Source of the DNA: an uncultured beta proteobacterium
GTDB taxonomy: Bacteria > Pseudomonadota > Gammaproteobacteria > Burkholderiales > SG8-41
NCBI GenBank assembly: GCA_903933915.1
Contig: CAIZLW010000013.1
Location: 1-64,000 of the forward strand
Length of the DNA stretch: 64,000 bases
Direction: 5' to 3'
Positions 1-9,122 of this stretch are shown here, in pieces. Numbering within the stretch: the first letter of the stretch is position 1; every line of letters begins with the position of its first letter. The notes under the pieces are model-generated. The model worked only from the letters and a program-made list of their open reading frames with translations. It made no database searches and was not told the DNA's origin. A program made the translations under genes and the position numbers.

Positions 1-278
1 CCGATGCTGACGCCGGCGTTGGCAATGACGATGTCGGGCACGCCGTGCTGGCTGGTGAAGTCAGCCGCCGCCGCGCGCATTGCAGCCGAATCGCGGACAT
101 CGGCGGCGTGGGTTACGCAGGTGCCCGCGCAGGTTGCGGCAAAACGATCGAGTTCCTGAGCGCGCCGTGCAATCAGGCCGAGAGTGGCGCCCGCCGCGGC
201 GTAGCGGCGGGCAATGGCGGCGCCGAGACCGCCGGAAGCGCCGGTGATGACGACGTGTCCCGGGGACGCCGCAGTCAT
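1..278 (-). CDS. Short-chain dehydrogenase/reductase, N-terminal part (cut by window edge)
   Basis: Only the first 92 or so residues are present; the gene runs off the left edge. It begins with ATG at 278, ten bases after the stop of the DsbA-like gene, so it is the downstream member of that minus-strand run. The start MTAASPGHVVITGASGGLG carries the TGxxxGxG dinucleotide-binding motif of the Rossmann fold. A later IANAGVS matches the NAG motif of classical SDRs. The catalytic Ser-Tyr-Lys region lies outside the window, so activity and substrate cannot be judged. Assignment to the SDR superfamily is secure; nothing more specific is supported. Confidence 0.85.
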   Translation of the reverse strand, partial: MTAASPGHVVITGASGGLGAAIARRYAAAGATLGLIARRAQELDRFAATCAGTCVTHAADVRDSAAMRAAAADFTSQHGVPDIVIANAGVSI

Positions 279-288
279 TACCTTGGGT

Positions 289-948
289 TCAGCGGGTTGC
301 CCGCACGCGGAACAGCAGGCCGTCGAGGATCGGAATCAGACCATCCAGCGTTTCAGACATGCTGCCGGAGGTGAGATAACGGCCATCGACCACCAGCGAC
401 GGCGTGCCGGTCACGCTGTATGCGCGGGTCAGCTGCGCCGCTTCTTCGACCTTGCGTTGTACTGGAGCCGAGTTGTACACCGTGTCCCAGCGTTCGCGGG
501 CGATGCCGTTGCGTGTCGCCCACTCGGACATGGCTTCAGGACGGCTCATCGCCAGTTCTTCAACGTGGTAGCTGTAGTAGGCGCGCTGGTGCAAGCGTTC
601 AACTTCACCCAGCGCTTCCAGCGTGTAGAAAACACGGGCGTGGGGCGCCCAGTTTTCGCGCAACACCGCGGGGATGCGCCGCACAGTGACGTCCGCGGGC
701 TTGCCGCTGATCCAGCGTTCGAATACCGGTTGCAGGCTGTTGCAGTACGGACAGCCGTACCAGAAAAATTCGATGACTTCGATCTGCGCCGCCGGCACCT
801 GCACCGGCTGCGGCGTGATCGCCCGGTAATCGATGTCGGCGCGGATTGGTTTCTGCGCTGCCGCCTGCTGCGCGGCGGCCGGGGGTGCCAGCAGCAATGT
901 GTGCAGCGCAAAAACGCAGGCCCAGAGAATCGCCGGCGCGCGGCGCAT
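289..948 (-). CDS. DsbA-like periplasmic thiol:disulfide oxidoreductase with CPYC active site
   Basis: A 219-residue exported thioredoxin-fold protein. Residues 1-26 form a signal peptide ending AAAQQ. The active site FFWYGCPYC lies at 61-69, and GTPSLVVDG supplies the cis-proline loop, so both hallmarks of the DsbA fold are present. The dipeptide between the cysteines is Pro-Tyr, where DsbA usually has Pro-His; Pro-Tyr is typical of glutaredoxins and should change the redox potential. It follows a CPHC paralogue with only two bases between stop and start, which points to a tandem duplication and co-transcription. It probably acts in oxidative folding or isomerisation of envelope proteins. 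I am confident of the fold, less so of the redox direction. Confidence 0.85.
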   Translation of the reverse strand: MRRAPAILWACVFALHTLLLAPPAAAQQAAAQKPIRADIDYRAITPQPVQVPAAQIEVIEFFWYGCPYCNSLQPVFERWISGKPADVTVRRIPAVLRENWAPHARVFYTLEALGEVERLHQRAYYSYHVEELAMSRPEAMSEWATRNGIARERWDTVYNSAPVQRKVEEAAQLTRAYSVTGTPSLVVDGRYLTSGSMSETLDGLIPILDGLLFRVRATR

Positions 949-950
949 GG

Positions 951-1619
951 TTACTTGCCTTTGCCCTTGCGCGCTTCGGCGATCAGTGCGTCGACCACCT
1001 CGAAATAACGATCGTAGTCAATGACGCGCTCGGATTTCATGGTCATCGAGGGTGAGGCGATGAATTTGCCGTCGATCACCAGTGCCGGCGTACCGGGGAT
1101 GTCGAACTTGCGGGTCAGTTCGATCGAGCGCTGGGTCTTGCCGTTGACGCCGAACGAGTTGTAGGTGTCAGTAAACTTCTTGCGGTCCACGCCCTTGCCA
1201 GCAGCCCAGTCAAATATCGCGTTGGCATCCTTCAGGGTGACGCGCTGCTTGTGCAGCGTAGAAAACATTTCCTGGTGTAGCTTGTCGATCAGGCCCATGG
1301 CTTCGATCGTGTAATAGGCGCGCGTCAGCGGCACCCACGAATCCTGGAAAACCGCGGGCACGCGCTTGAAATCGACATCTGTCGGTTTGCGCTTGAGCCA
1401 CACTTCCAGCGAAGGCTGCAGGCTGGCGCAGTGCGGGCAGCCGTACCAGAAGAACTCCATGACTTCGACCTTGTTGCCGTTGTCGGTCGGTTGCGGGGGC
1501 TTCACCACCAGGTATTCCTTGCCTGCAACAGGGGGCTGGGAGGCCTGTACGGGGGCGGTCAGGCACAGGGCGAGGCCGGCAGCAGCCAGCATACGCAGGA
1601 ACAAAACAGTCAATCGCAT
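951..1619 (-). CDS. dsbA: Thiol:disulfide interchange protein DsbA
   Basis: A 222-residue periplasmic disulfide oxidase. A signal peptide (about 1-26, ending APVQA) precedes a thioredoxin fold with the canonical FFWYGCPHC at 56-64. The cis-proline loop GTPALVIDG lies before the C-terminal helix. DsbA introduces disulfides into exported proteins and is reoxidised by DsbB, which is not in this window. It lies downstream of the SPOR-domain gene and just upstream of a second DsbA-like gene with CPYC. Length and motifs are normal for betaproteobacterial DsbA, so I take this copy to be the true DsbA of the pair. Confidence 0.92.
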   Translation of the reverse strand: MRLTVLFLRMLAAAGLALCLTAPVQASQPPVAGKEYLVVKPPQPTDNGNKVEVMEFFWYGCPHCASLQPSLEVWLKRKPTDVDFKRVPAVFQDSWVPLTRAYYTIEAMGLIDKLHQEMFSTLHKQRVTLKDANAIFDWAAGKGVDRKKFTDTYNSFGVNGKTQRSIELTRKFDIPGTPALVIDGKFIASPSMTMKSERVIDYDRYFEVVDALIAEARKGKGK

Positions 1620-1639
1620 GGCATCTCCATATGACAGCG

Positions 1640-2242
1640 TTATTTATCGGCGTCGCGGACTTTGATCAATGTCGTGTCGATGCCGTTGTTCTTCAGAGTG
1701 TCGCGGGTGCGGTTCAGATCCTCAACGCTGCCATAAGGACCGAGACGTACGCGGTGCCAGACGCCGCGGTCGGGCAGGGTCGTGGTCTGGATAGAGGCCT
1801 GCACGCCCAAAAGCGCCAGGCGCGCCTTGAGATTATCGGCATCCGGCGCATTCTGGAATGCGCCGGCCTGCAGGTAGAAGGACTCCTTGGCTGCGCTGGG
1901 GGCGCTTTTGGCGTCGCGCAACTGCTGGTCGGTGGCGGGTTCTTCGACCCCCGGCAGGATTTTGTAGAAATCGAAACGGGGTTTGGTTTCTGTAGTCTTG
2001 CCGTTCTTGTCGACACCGGCACCTTTAGCCGGTTCCGTCGCAGGTTTCGCAGCCTCGGGTTTTGCCGCCGGCGCTTTTTGCTGGAACGGATTGGGCATCT
2101 TGTTGATGTACCAGGCCACGCCCAGCGCGATGCCCAAGCCCAGCACCAGTCCGATCAGGATGCCGATGAACAGTGATCCGCCGCCGCTGCGGGATGCGGA
2201 CTTGCGTTCACTGCCTTTGTAATCTCTGCTCACGGCGGCCAT
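1640..2242 (-). CDS. FtsN-like SPOR-domain membrane protein
   Basis: A 200-residue bitopic inner-membrane protein. A basic, Ser-rich cytoplasmic head (1-22) is followed by a Gly/Leu-rich transmembrane helix (about 24-45). A Pro/Ala/Lys-rich periplasmic linker leads to a C-terminal SPOR domain (about 120-197, beginning FYLQAGAFQN). SPOR domains bind denuded septal peptidoglycan, and this layout is that of FtsN and related division proteins. The ATG lies one base after the argS stop, so it is co-transcribed with argS, an arrangement common in betaproteobacteria. Whether it is the essential FtsN or an accessory SPOR protein cannot be told from sequence. Confidence 0.8.
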   Translation of the reverse strand: MAAVSRDYKGSERKSASRSGGGSLFIGILIGLVLGLGIALGVAWYINKMPNPFQQKAPAAKPEAAKPATEPAKGAGVDKNGKTTETKPRFDFYKILPGVEEPATDQQLRDAKSAPSAAKESFYLQAGAFQNAPDADNLKARLALLGVQASIQTTTLPDRGVWHRVRLGPYGSVEDLNRTRDTLKNNGIDTTLIKVRDADK

Positions 2243-2243
2243 C

Positions 2244-3986
2244 TTACATTTTTTCCGGTGCGGTCACACCCAGCAGGGCGAGGCCGTTGCGCAGGATCTG
2301 GCGCACGGCGAGAGCCAGTGCCAGTCGTGCGCGGGTGAGCGCGGCATCCTCGACGAGGAAACGTTCCGCGTTGTAATAACTGTGAAATTCACCCGCGAGT
2401 TCTTTCAGGAAAAAAGCCACACTGTGCGGCGCGAGGTCACGTGCAGCGTTTTCGATGACTTCCGGATATTCCATCAGGAGTTTCAGCACCGCGGCTTCAT
2501 GTGGCGATACCAGCGGCGCCGGGTCGGCGCTTTGCAGTACAGACTCGTCACCGCCCCATTGCGCGAGCACGCTGCAGACACGGGCATGCGCATACTGGAT
2601 GTAGTACACGGGGTTTTCGTTGCTTTGCGATTTGGCCAGATCAAGGTCGAAATCGAGATGCTGGTCGCTCTTGCGCATCACATAGAAAAAACGCGCGGCA
2701 TCATTGCCGACTTCGCGGCGCAGTTCGCGTAGCGTGACGAATTCGCCAGAGCGCGTCGACATCGAGACTTTTTCACCGTTGCGGTAGAGCACGGCAAACT
2801 GCACCAGCGCGACATCGAGCCGCGCCGGTTCCTGTCCGAGCGCGGATAGCGCGCCCTTGACCCGCGGCACGTAGCCGTGATGGTCGGCGCCCCAGACGTC
2901 GATGACCCGATCAAAGCCGCGTTCGAACTTGTCGAGGTGATAGGCGATGTCGCTGGCGAAATAGGTGTACAGGCCGTTCTCGCGCTGCACGACCCGGTCT
3001 TTTTCGTCACCGAAGTCGCTGGAACGGAACCACTTCGCACCGTCCTGCACATAAATATGGCCGCGCTGCTCCAGTTGTTCCACCGCGCGGTCGACCTGAC
3101 CGGAGGTGAACAGTGAGCGTTCGGAGAACCAGCGGTCGAAGCTCACCCCGAATTCGGCCAGATCTTCACGGCAGTCGTTGAGCTGGGTATCCAGCGCGTG
3201 GCGGTGCACGCGATCGAAATCGGCATCAAGCAACTGCTTGGCATTGGCAATCAGATCGTCGAGATGGCGCTCGGGTTCCGCACCCACATCAGCGGCGCAG
3301 GCCGAGGCTTGGGTCCAGGTCCTGTGATAACGAGTGCCGTCGGCCTTGCGCAGTTCTGCGGCCATGTCGCGCACGTAATCGCCCTGGTAGGCGTTGGGCG
3401 GAAAGCCTACGGCTTCGCCGCCGAGTTCGAGGTAGCGCAGCCACGTCGACAGCGCGAGGATGTCCATCTGGCGGCCGGCGTCGTTGACGTAGTACTCGCG
3501 AGAGACGGCAAAGCCTGCCGTTGAAAGTATCGATGCCACGCTGGCGCCATAGGCGGCGCCGCGGCCGTGGCCGACATGCAGTGGCCCGGTCGGATTGGCG
3601 GAGACGAACTCGACCTGCGTTTTGCGACCCTGTCCGGTGTTGTTGCTGCCGTAGCGGCTGCCCGCGGCAATCACCCGACCGACGACTTGTTGTTTGTAAC
3701 GTTCAGTCAGAAACAGATTGATGAAACCGGCGCCGGCAATTTCCGCCTTTTCGAGATCGGGCGAAGCTGGCAGGGCATCCAGAATCTTCTGGGCGATGGC
3801 GCGCGGGTTGCTGCGCAATTCCTTGGCCAGCAGCATCGCGATGTTGCAGGCGAAATCGCCATGCTGCGCCTGTTTGGGACGGTCAAGCTGGATGCGGGCT
3901 GTAGTGCCAGCGGGTACAAGCTGCTCAAGTGCGCGCTGGATAAGTCCGGCGATCAGGGTTCTGGCGTCGGCGGAAACGGTGGTCAT
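2244..3986 (-). CDS. argS: Arginyl-tRNA synthetase
   Basis: A 580-residue class I aminoacyl-tRNA synthetase that charges tRNA-Arg. The N-terminal Add-1 domain (about 1-110) recognises the tRNA D-loop. The HIGH-type signature HVGHGR is at 137-142 after SANPTGPL, the usual ArgS context. The KMSKS counterpart appears as KVSMSTRSGEFVTL; ArgS often has a degenerate form. The C-terminal helical anticodon-binding domain ends GLALLGVTAPEKM, a standard ArgS tail. The start at 3986 gives the family length. It heads a run with the SPOR gene and the two DsbA genes. Confidence 0.97.
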   Translation of the reverse strand: MTTVSADARTLIAGLIQRALEQLVPAGTTARIQLDRPKQAQHGDFACNIAMLLAKELRSNPRAIAQKILDALPASPDLEKAEIAGAGFINLFLTERYKQQVVGRVIAAGSRYGSNNTGQGRKTQVEFVSANPTGPLHVGHGRGAAYGASVASILSTAGFAVSREYYVNDAGRQMDILALSTWLRYLELGGEAVGFPPNAYQGDYVRDMAAELRKADGTRYHRTWTQASACAADVGAEPERHLDDLIANAKQLLDADFDRVHRHALDTQLNDCREDLAEFGVSFDRWFSERSLFTSGQVDRAVEQLEQRGHIYVQDGAKWFRSSDFGDEKDRVVQRENGLYTYFASDIAYHLDKFERGFDRVIDVWGADHHGYVPRVKGALSALGQEPARLDVALVQFAVLYRNGEKVSMSTRSGEFVTLRELRREVGNDAARFFYVMRKSDQHLDFDLDLAKSQSNENPVYYIQYAHARVCSVLAQWGGDESVLQSADPAPLVSPHEAAVLKLLMEYPEVIENAARDLAPHSVAFFLKELAGEFHSYYNAERFLVEDAALTRARLALALAVRQILRNGLALLGVTAPEKM

Positions 3987-4094
3987 TTCTGGATGGGGTG
4001 TCTGCGCGGGAAATGCCGGATGCGAGCATTCAGCAGTGCAAATTTGTGTGCGGGAAAGAAGCTGATTTTAGCATGGTAGACGCACGCTTTTCCC

Positions 4095-6275
4095 TCAGAA
4101 ATCAAGCGGATCGACATCCAGCGACCAGCGCGCCGGAGTGCTTTCGGTCGTCGCCAGCAGCGGCCGCCAGGCGTTGAGAAATGACCGTAGCGCGGCGCGC
4201 GAAGGGGTTTGTACCAGCAGCTGGGCGCGTTCGCGACCGGCCCGGCGCATCATATTGGCGGGCACCGGGTCATAGACAGTGACCCCGTTGTCGAGTCCCG
4301 CCGCGGCTTGCGCCGCCTGTTCGAGAAAAGCCAGCGCGGTTTTGAGTTCACGCGCTTCGGCGCGCAGCAAGGCCTGATGCACATACGGCGGAAACCCGGC
4401 CTGCTGCCGTTCGCTCAGCTGGGTGCGGGCAAAGGCGTCGAAATCCTGGTCGCGCAGCGCTGTATATAGCGGGTGGTCGGGAAACTGGGTCTGCACCAGC
4501 ACCATACCGGGCAGGCTGCCGCGGCCGGCGCGGCCCGAGACCTGGGTCAGCAACGCATAAAGGCGCTCGGAGGCGCGGAAGTCGTTGCTGTAGAGCATGC
4601 TGTCGGCGTTGACCACCCCGACCAGGTTCAAATGCGGGAAGTCGTGGCCTTTGGCGAGGATCTGGGTGCCGACGAGAATGTCGACATCGCGTTCTCGGAT
4701 GCGGTTGCGCATTGCCGGCCAGGCATCCTTCGGCCGCGTGGTGTCGCGGTCGATGCGCAGAATGCGCGCTTGGGGAAAATGGCGGATCAGTGCGGCTTCG
4801 ATGCGCTGTGTACCCTGGCCCACCGGCGCGAGGTCGGCGTCGCCGCATTCCGGACAGGCGGTCGGCACCGCGCTGTCATGTCCGCAATGATGGCAGCGCA
4901 GCCGGCGATCGCGCAGGTGCAGCACCAGCTTTGCCGAGCAGCGGTCACAGTCGGACATCCAGCCGCAGCTGCCGCACATCAGCACCGGCGCATAACCACG
5001 GCGGTTGATGAACACCATGCTCTGCTCGTTGCGGGCAATGCGTTCGCCAATGGCGGCGACCAGGGTTGGCGACAGACCGTCTTCGGCTTTCTGCTGCCGC
5101 AGATCGACACAATGGATGGCCGGCAGCCCGGCCTGGATGCGGTTTTTCAACGGCAGCAGCTGATAACGCCCGTCGAGCGCATTGCGATAGGTTTCAAGCG
5201 CAGGGGTTGCCGAACCGAGCACCACCGGGATGCCGGCATGGCGCGCACGCACCACGGCGAGGTCGCGTGCCGAATAGCGGAAGCCTTCGCCCTGCTTGAA
5301 CGAACTGTCGTGTTCTTCGTCGACGATGATCAGTCCCAGATCGGGCAGCGGCGTGAATACCGACAGCCGCGTGCCGAGCACGATGCGCGCCCGCCCGCTG
5401 TGCGCCGCCTGCCAGCGTTCGGCGCGCTCGCCGTCGGCGAGGCCGCTGTGCAGGGTCGATACCATCACCTCGGGGAAACGCGCGATGACCAGCGATTCCA
5501 GCTGCGGGGTCAGCGCGATTTCAGGAACCAGCAGCAGCACCTGCCTGTTGCGCTCCAGCACCGTAGTCATCACGTGCAGATAAACCTCGGTCTTACCGCT
5601 GCCGGTGATACCCAGCAACAACAGTGCTTGATAACAGCCCAGCGCCGCGGTGATGGCTGCGACCGCGCTGGATTGGTCGGTCGTCAGTTGTGGTGCGATG
5701 CCGGGCGGCAGTGCAACCGCGACGGCGTCTGGCGGCGCGTCAGTGGCCGTAACCCAGCCTTCGCCGATGAAGGCTTGCAGGGCCTTGCGTGTGGCGGCGC
5801 CAGCCGCAGTAATCGAGGTCTGTGGCAGCACGGGCTGCTCGTGCAACAAGCCCAGCAAAGTGCGTTGTGCGCGGGCTCGCGGCGGCAGCGCATCTTCGGT
5901 GATGGTCCGGCCAGCCTCGGTCAATGTCCACGCGCCGGGTGTCTTGGCGCGGGTGTTTACACGACGCAATGCCGCGGGCAGCGTGGCCATGACCACGGCG
6001 CCCAGCGGATGTACGTAATAGTCAGCCGCAAACTCCAGCAGTTTGAGATCGGCGCGCTGCAGCAGCGGTTCACGGTCAAGTACCGCGGTGGCGCGACGCA
6101 ATTTGTTTTCGGGCACATCGCTGGTTTCGGGCTGCGCGACGACGAGGCCGATCAGTCGCTGGCGTCCGAACGGCACCAGCACCCGGGCGCCGATGACCGC
6201 AGCTGAATCATCGCAGCGGTAATCGAACAGACGGGCCACCGGCACATCGAGTGCGACACGGATCAGGCTGGTCAC
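4095..6275 (-). CDS. priA: Primosomal protein N' (replication restart helicase PriA)
   Basis: A 726-residue superfamily 2 DNA helicase that reloads the replisome at stalled forks. The N-terminal 3'-DNA-binding domain is followed by Walker A GITGSGKTEVYL, DEEH box IIVDEEHDSS, and helicase C motifs. An eight-cysteine zinc-binding insertion starts at CGSCGW and ends CPECGD, as in PriA. The start is GTG at 6275; no convincing Shine-Dalgarno precedes it. It lies downstream of hemE on the same strand across a 280-base gap that contains DnaA-box-like sequences. Confidence 0.95.
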   Translation of the reverse strand: MTSLIRVALDVPVARLFDYRCDDSAAVIGARVLVPFGRQRLIGLVVAQPETSDVPENKLRRATAVLDREPLLQRADLKLLEFAADYYVHPLGAVVMATLPAALRRVNTRAKTPGAWTLTEAGRTITEDALPPRARAQRTLLGLLHEQPVLPQTSITAAGAATRKALQAFIGEGWVTATDAPPDAVAVALPPGIAPQLTTDQSSAVAAITAALGCYQALLLLGITGSGKTEVYLHVMTTVLERNRQVLLLVPEIALTPQLESLVIARFPEVMVSTLHSGLADGERAERWQAAHSGRARIVLGTRLSVFTPLPDLGLIIVDEEHDSSFKQGEGFRYSARDLAVVRARHAGIPVVLGSATPALETYRNALDGRYQLLPLKNRIQAGLPAIHCVDLRQQKAEDGLSPTLVAAIGERIARNEQSMVFINRRGYAPVLMCGSCGWMSDCDRCSAKLVLHLRDRRLRCHHCGHDSAVPTACPECGDADLAPVGQGTQRIEAALIRHFPQARILRIDRDTTRPKDAWPAMRNRIRERDVDILVGTQILAKGHDFPHLNLVGVVNADSMLYSNDFRASERLYALLTQVSGRAGRGSLPGMVLVQTQFPDHPLYTALRDQDFDAFARTQLSERQQAGFPPYVHQALLRAEARELKTALAFLEQAAQAAAGLDNGVTVYDPVPANMMRRAGRERAQLLVQTPSRAALRSFLNAWRPLLATTESTPARWSLDVDPLDF

Positions 6276-6365
6276 AGGGTCAGAAAAGTTAGCGTGCGAA
6301 GTTCGCAGTAATTCTCGGAATAGAAGGCAACTCGTTTACCAGCAAGGTTTTTTGGCTGGCAGACC

Positions 6366-6549
6366 TGTGGATAACACTGTTGATCAATTGTCCGGGCATC
6401 GGTTAATTCGGTGCGCAATCGCAGGCGGCACTCTTGGCAGATTCGGGAGACAATTGAAAATACCAATAAAAACAACAAGTTATAAATTTACGGTGGCCAT
6501 CCACGGTCTACGGAACTGCTACACAGCGGTAACCCCTTGCTGTGTATAA
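6366..6549. promoter_or_regulatory. Two consensus DnaA-box 9-mers flanking an AT-rich patch in the priA-hemE gap
   Basis: The 280-base gap between the hemE stop (6556) and the priA start (6275) contains TGTGGATAA at 6366-6374 and TGTGTATAA at 6541-6549. Both fit the DnaA-box consensus TTATNCACA on the minus strand. TGTTGATCAA lies just after the first box, and an AT-rich run occupies about 6452-6490. No protein-coding gene is supported here. The arrangement could be a DnaA-titrating or regulatory locus controlling priA, or part of an origin. Absence of dnaA, dnaN or gidA in this window argues against assuming the main origin. Confidence 0.45.
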
Positions 6550-6555
6550 GCTTTT

Positions 6556-7632
6556 TCAGCCGCGCAGCGGCCGGTGATAGCTGCGGCTCAGGCTGTGCAC
6601 GGCCTCAACCAGGGCGCCGACATGCTCCGGCGGCGTGAATTGGGAAACGCCGTGGCCCAGATTGAACACGTGACCCGGGCCGTTGCCGAACTGGCGCAGC
6701 ACATGGCCGACCTGGGCAGCGATGGTCGCAGGCGGACTGAACAAAACGTTCGGATCGAGGTTGCCCTGCAGCGCTACCTGATCGCCGATCCGTCGCCGCG
6801 CGGTGCCGATATCGATGTTCCAGTCCAGGCCGACGGCATTGCAGCCGATCGCCGCGATGTCTTCCAGCCACAGGCCGCCGCCTTTGGTGAACACGATGCT
6901 GGGGATGGTTTGGCCATCCCAGCTGCGATGCAGCCCTGCAATGACGCGTCGCAGGTATTCCAGCGAAAATTCGCGATATGCCGCATCGGACAGCGCGCCG
7001 CCCCAGGTGTCGAACACCATGACGGCCTGGGCGCCGGCTTCGATCTGCGCATTGAGATAAGCGATGACCGCGCGGGCGTTGATGTCGAGGATGTGATGCA
7101 ACAGGTCGGGCCGCGCGTAGAGCATGGTCTTGATGGTGCGGAAGTCGGCGCTGCCCCCCCCTTCGACCATGTAGCAGGCCAGCGTGTACGGACTGCCGGA
7201 GAAGCCGATCAGCGGTACCTTGCCGTCGAGCGCGCCGCGAATCTGTTTCACGGCATCGAGTACATAGCCCAGCGTTTCGCGCGGTTCGGGCACTTGCAAG
7301 GCGCGGACCGCGGCTTCATCGCGCACGGGGCGTTCGAACTTGGGGCCCTCGCCTTCGACAAAATAAAGACCCAGCCCCATCGCGTCGGGCACGGTCAGGA
7401 TGTCGGAAAACAGGATTGCGGCATCGAGCGGAAACCGTTCCAGCGGTTGCAGCGTGACTTCGGTGGCGTAATCCGGATTCTTGGCGAGTCCGAGGAAACT
7501 GCCCGCGCGTTTTCGAGTGGCGTTGTATTCCGGCAGGTAACGACCGGCCTGGCGCATGATCCAGACGGGCGTGTAATCCGTCGGCTGCCGCAGCAGCGCG
7601 CGGATGAACGTATCGTTTTTCAGCGCCGCCAT
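6556..7632 (-). CDS. hemE: Uroporphyrinogen decarboxylase
   Basis: A 358-residue cytosolic haem-pathway enzyme that converts uroporphyrinogen III to coproporphyrinogen III. The start at 7632 begins [14 protein letters not shown] and leads to the signature [15 protein letters not shown] at about 23-37. A second signature, [16 protein letters not shown], follows near residue 140. The open frame continues upstream inside gltD, but homology starts at this ATG. The ATG shares one base with the gltD stop (TGATG), which suggests translational coupling. hemB and hemL occur elsewhere in the window as separate units. Confidence 0.96.
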   Translation of the reverse strand: MAALKNDTFIRALLRQPTDYTPVWIMRQAGRYLPEYNATRKRAGSFLGLAKNPDYATEVTLQPLERFPLDAAILFSDILTVPDAMGLGLYFVEGEGPKFERPVRDEAAVRALQVPEPRETLGYVLDAVKQIRGALDGKVPLIGFSGSPYTLACYMVEGGGSADFRTIKTMLYARPDLLHHILDINARAVIAYLNAQIEAGAQAVMVFDTWGGALSDAAYREFSLEYLRRVIAGLHRSWDGQTIPSIVFTKGGGLWLEDIAAIGCNAVGLDWNIDIGTARRRIGDQVALQGNLDPNVLFSPPATIAAQVGHVLRQFGNGPGHVFNLGHGVSQFTPPEHVGALVEAVHSLSRSYHRPLRG

Positions 7633-9053
7633 CAGCGCGGCAGCTCGCTGCTTCCCGTCAGGAATTCGTCGACGGCACGCGCGCACTGGCGGCCCTCGCG
7701 GATGGCCCAGACCACCAGCGACTGACCACGGCGCATGTCGCCTGCAGCAAATACCTTGCCGACCGACGTTTTGTAACCTTCGGTGTCGGCTTTGACGTTG
7801 CCGCGGTTGTCTTTGGCCACGCCCAGCTGTTCCATCAGACCGCCCGCTGCCGGGCCGACAAAACCCATTGCCAGCAATACCAGGTCGGCTTTCATCGTGA
7901 ATTCCGAGCCGGGCACTTCCTGCATCTTGCCGTCCTTCCACTCAACGCGAGCAGCGATCAGTTTCTCGACTTTGCCGTCTTTGCCTTCGAAGCGTTTGGT
8001 GGCTACCGCCCAGTCGCGCTTGCAGCCTTCTTCATGCGAACTGGAGGTGCGCATCTTGATCGGCCAGTATGGCCAGACCATCGGTTTGTTTTCTTGCGCC
8101 GGCGGTTGCGGCAGCAGTTCGAACTGGGTGACCGATGCTGCGCCGTGGCGGTTCGAGGTGCCGACGCAGTCTGAACCGGTATCGCCGCCGCCGATGACGA
8201 TGACGTGTTTGCCGGTGGCTTTCATCTGTGCCGGCAGCTTGTCGCCGGCGACGGCCTTGTTCTGCTGCGGCAGGAAATCCATTGCGAAATGCACGCCGGC
8301 CAGTTCGCGGCCCGGCAACGGCAGGTCGCGCGGCTGTTCGGCGCCGCCGGCCATCACTACGGCATCGAATTCATCGACAATCTTTTGTACCGGCACGGTT
8401 GTGCCGACATGCTGGCTGACACGGAACTCGACGCCTTCGGCGCGCATCTGCTCGACACGACGGTCGATCAGATGCTTTTCCATTTTGAAATCGGGAATGC
8501 CGTAACGCAGCAGGCCGCCGATGCGATCGGACTTCTCGAATACCACGACGTCATGGCCGGCGCGTCCCAACTGTTGTGCGCAGGCCATGCCCGCGGGGCC
8601 GGAACCGATCACCGCGATGCGTTTGCCGGTCTTCGCGGCCGCCGGCTGCGGGCGCACCCAACCTGATTCCCAGCCTTTGTCGATGATTGCATGCTCAATC
8701 GATTTGATGCCGACCGGATCGTTGTTGATATTCAGCGTACAGGCGGATTCGCAGGGCGCCGGGCAGACGCGGCCGGTGAACTCGGGGAAGTTGTTGGTGG
8801 AGTGCAGCGTATCCAGCGCGCGTTGCCAGTCCTGTTTGAAAACGAGGTCGTTCCAGTCGGGAATGATGTTATTGATCGGACAGCCGCTCATGCAGAACGG
8901 CGTGCCGCAATCCATGCAGCGCGCGCCCTGGGTGCCTGCCGCTTCGTCGGTCAGGTGAATGACGAACTCGCGCCAGTGTTTCAGACGCTCCTGCGGTTGC
9001 TCCGCGGCCTCATGCAGCCGCTCGAATTCCAGAAACCCCGTGACTTTTCCCAT
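7632..9053 (-). CDS. gltD: Glutamate synthase (NADPH) small subunit
   Basis: A 473-residue iron-sulfur flavoprotein that passes electrons from NADPH to the GltB large subunit. The N-terminal cysteine clusters [13 protein letters not shown] and CPAPCESAC hold [4Fe-4S] centres. The FAD-binding [14 protein letters not shown] and the NADPH-binding [13 protein letters not shown] follow in the usual order. The C-terminus has [18 protein letters not shown], the typical second FAD motif. It lies 69 bases downstream of gltB on the same strand and overlaps the hemE start by one base. Confidence 0.97.
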   Translation of the reverse strand: MGKVTGFLEFERLHEAAEQPQERLKHWREFVIHLTDEAAGTQGARCMDCGTPFCMSGCPINNIIPDWNDLVFKQDWQRALDTLHSTNNFPEFTGRVCPAPCESACTLNINNDPVGIKSIEHAIIDKGWESGWVRPQPAAAKTGKRIAVIGSGPAGMACAQQLGRAGHDVVVFEKSDRIGGLLRYGIPDFKMEKHLIDRRVEQMRAEGVEFRVSQHVGTTVPVQKIVDEFDAVVMAGGAEQPRDLPLPGRELAGVHFAMDFLPQQNKAVAGDKLPAQMKATGKHVIVIGGGDTGSDCVGTSNRHGAASVTQFELLPQPPAQENKPMVWPYWPIKMRTSSSHEEGCKRDWAVATKRFEGKDGKVEKLIAARVEWKDGKMQEVPGSEFTMKADLVLLAMGFVGPAAGGLMEQLGVAKDNRGNVKADTEGYKTSVGKVFAAGDMRRGQSLVVWAIREGRQCARAVDEFLTGSSELPR

Positions 9054-9122
9054 TGCGGTCTATCCCTGAATCAACAGGCCCTTGCGGGCAGAATATGGTT
9101 CATCGGTTGTATTGCCCGGACT

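Noticed and set aside
4473-6206. A 577-codon plus-strand open frame
   Set aside because: It lies wholly antisense to priA, whose helicase and zinc motifs are intact; its translation is Arg/Gln/His-rich with no recognisable domain.
6272-6549. Small frames of 65-68 codons in the priA-hemE gap, both strands
   Set aside because: No ribosome-binding site, no recognisable protein features, and they overlap DnaA-box-like sequences; better read as regulatory DNA.
6574-7725. A 383-codon plus-strand open frame
   Set aside because: Antisense to hemE and the end of gltD, with typical shadow composition.
6556-7941. A 461-codon version of HemE
   Set aside because: The extra N-terminal part lies inside gltD in another frame and has no homology; the ATG at 7632 gives the family length.
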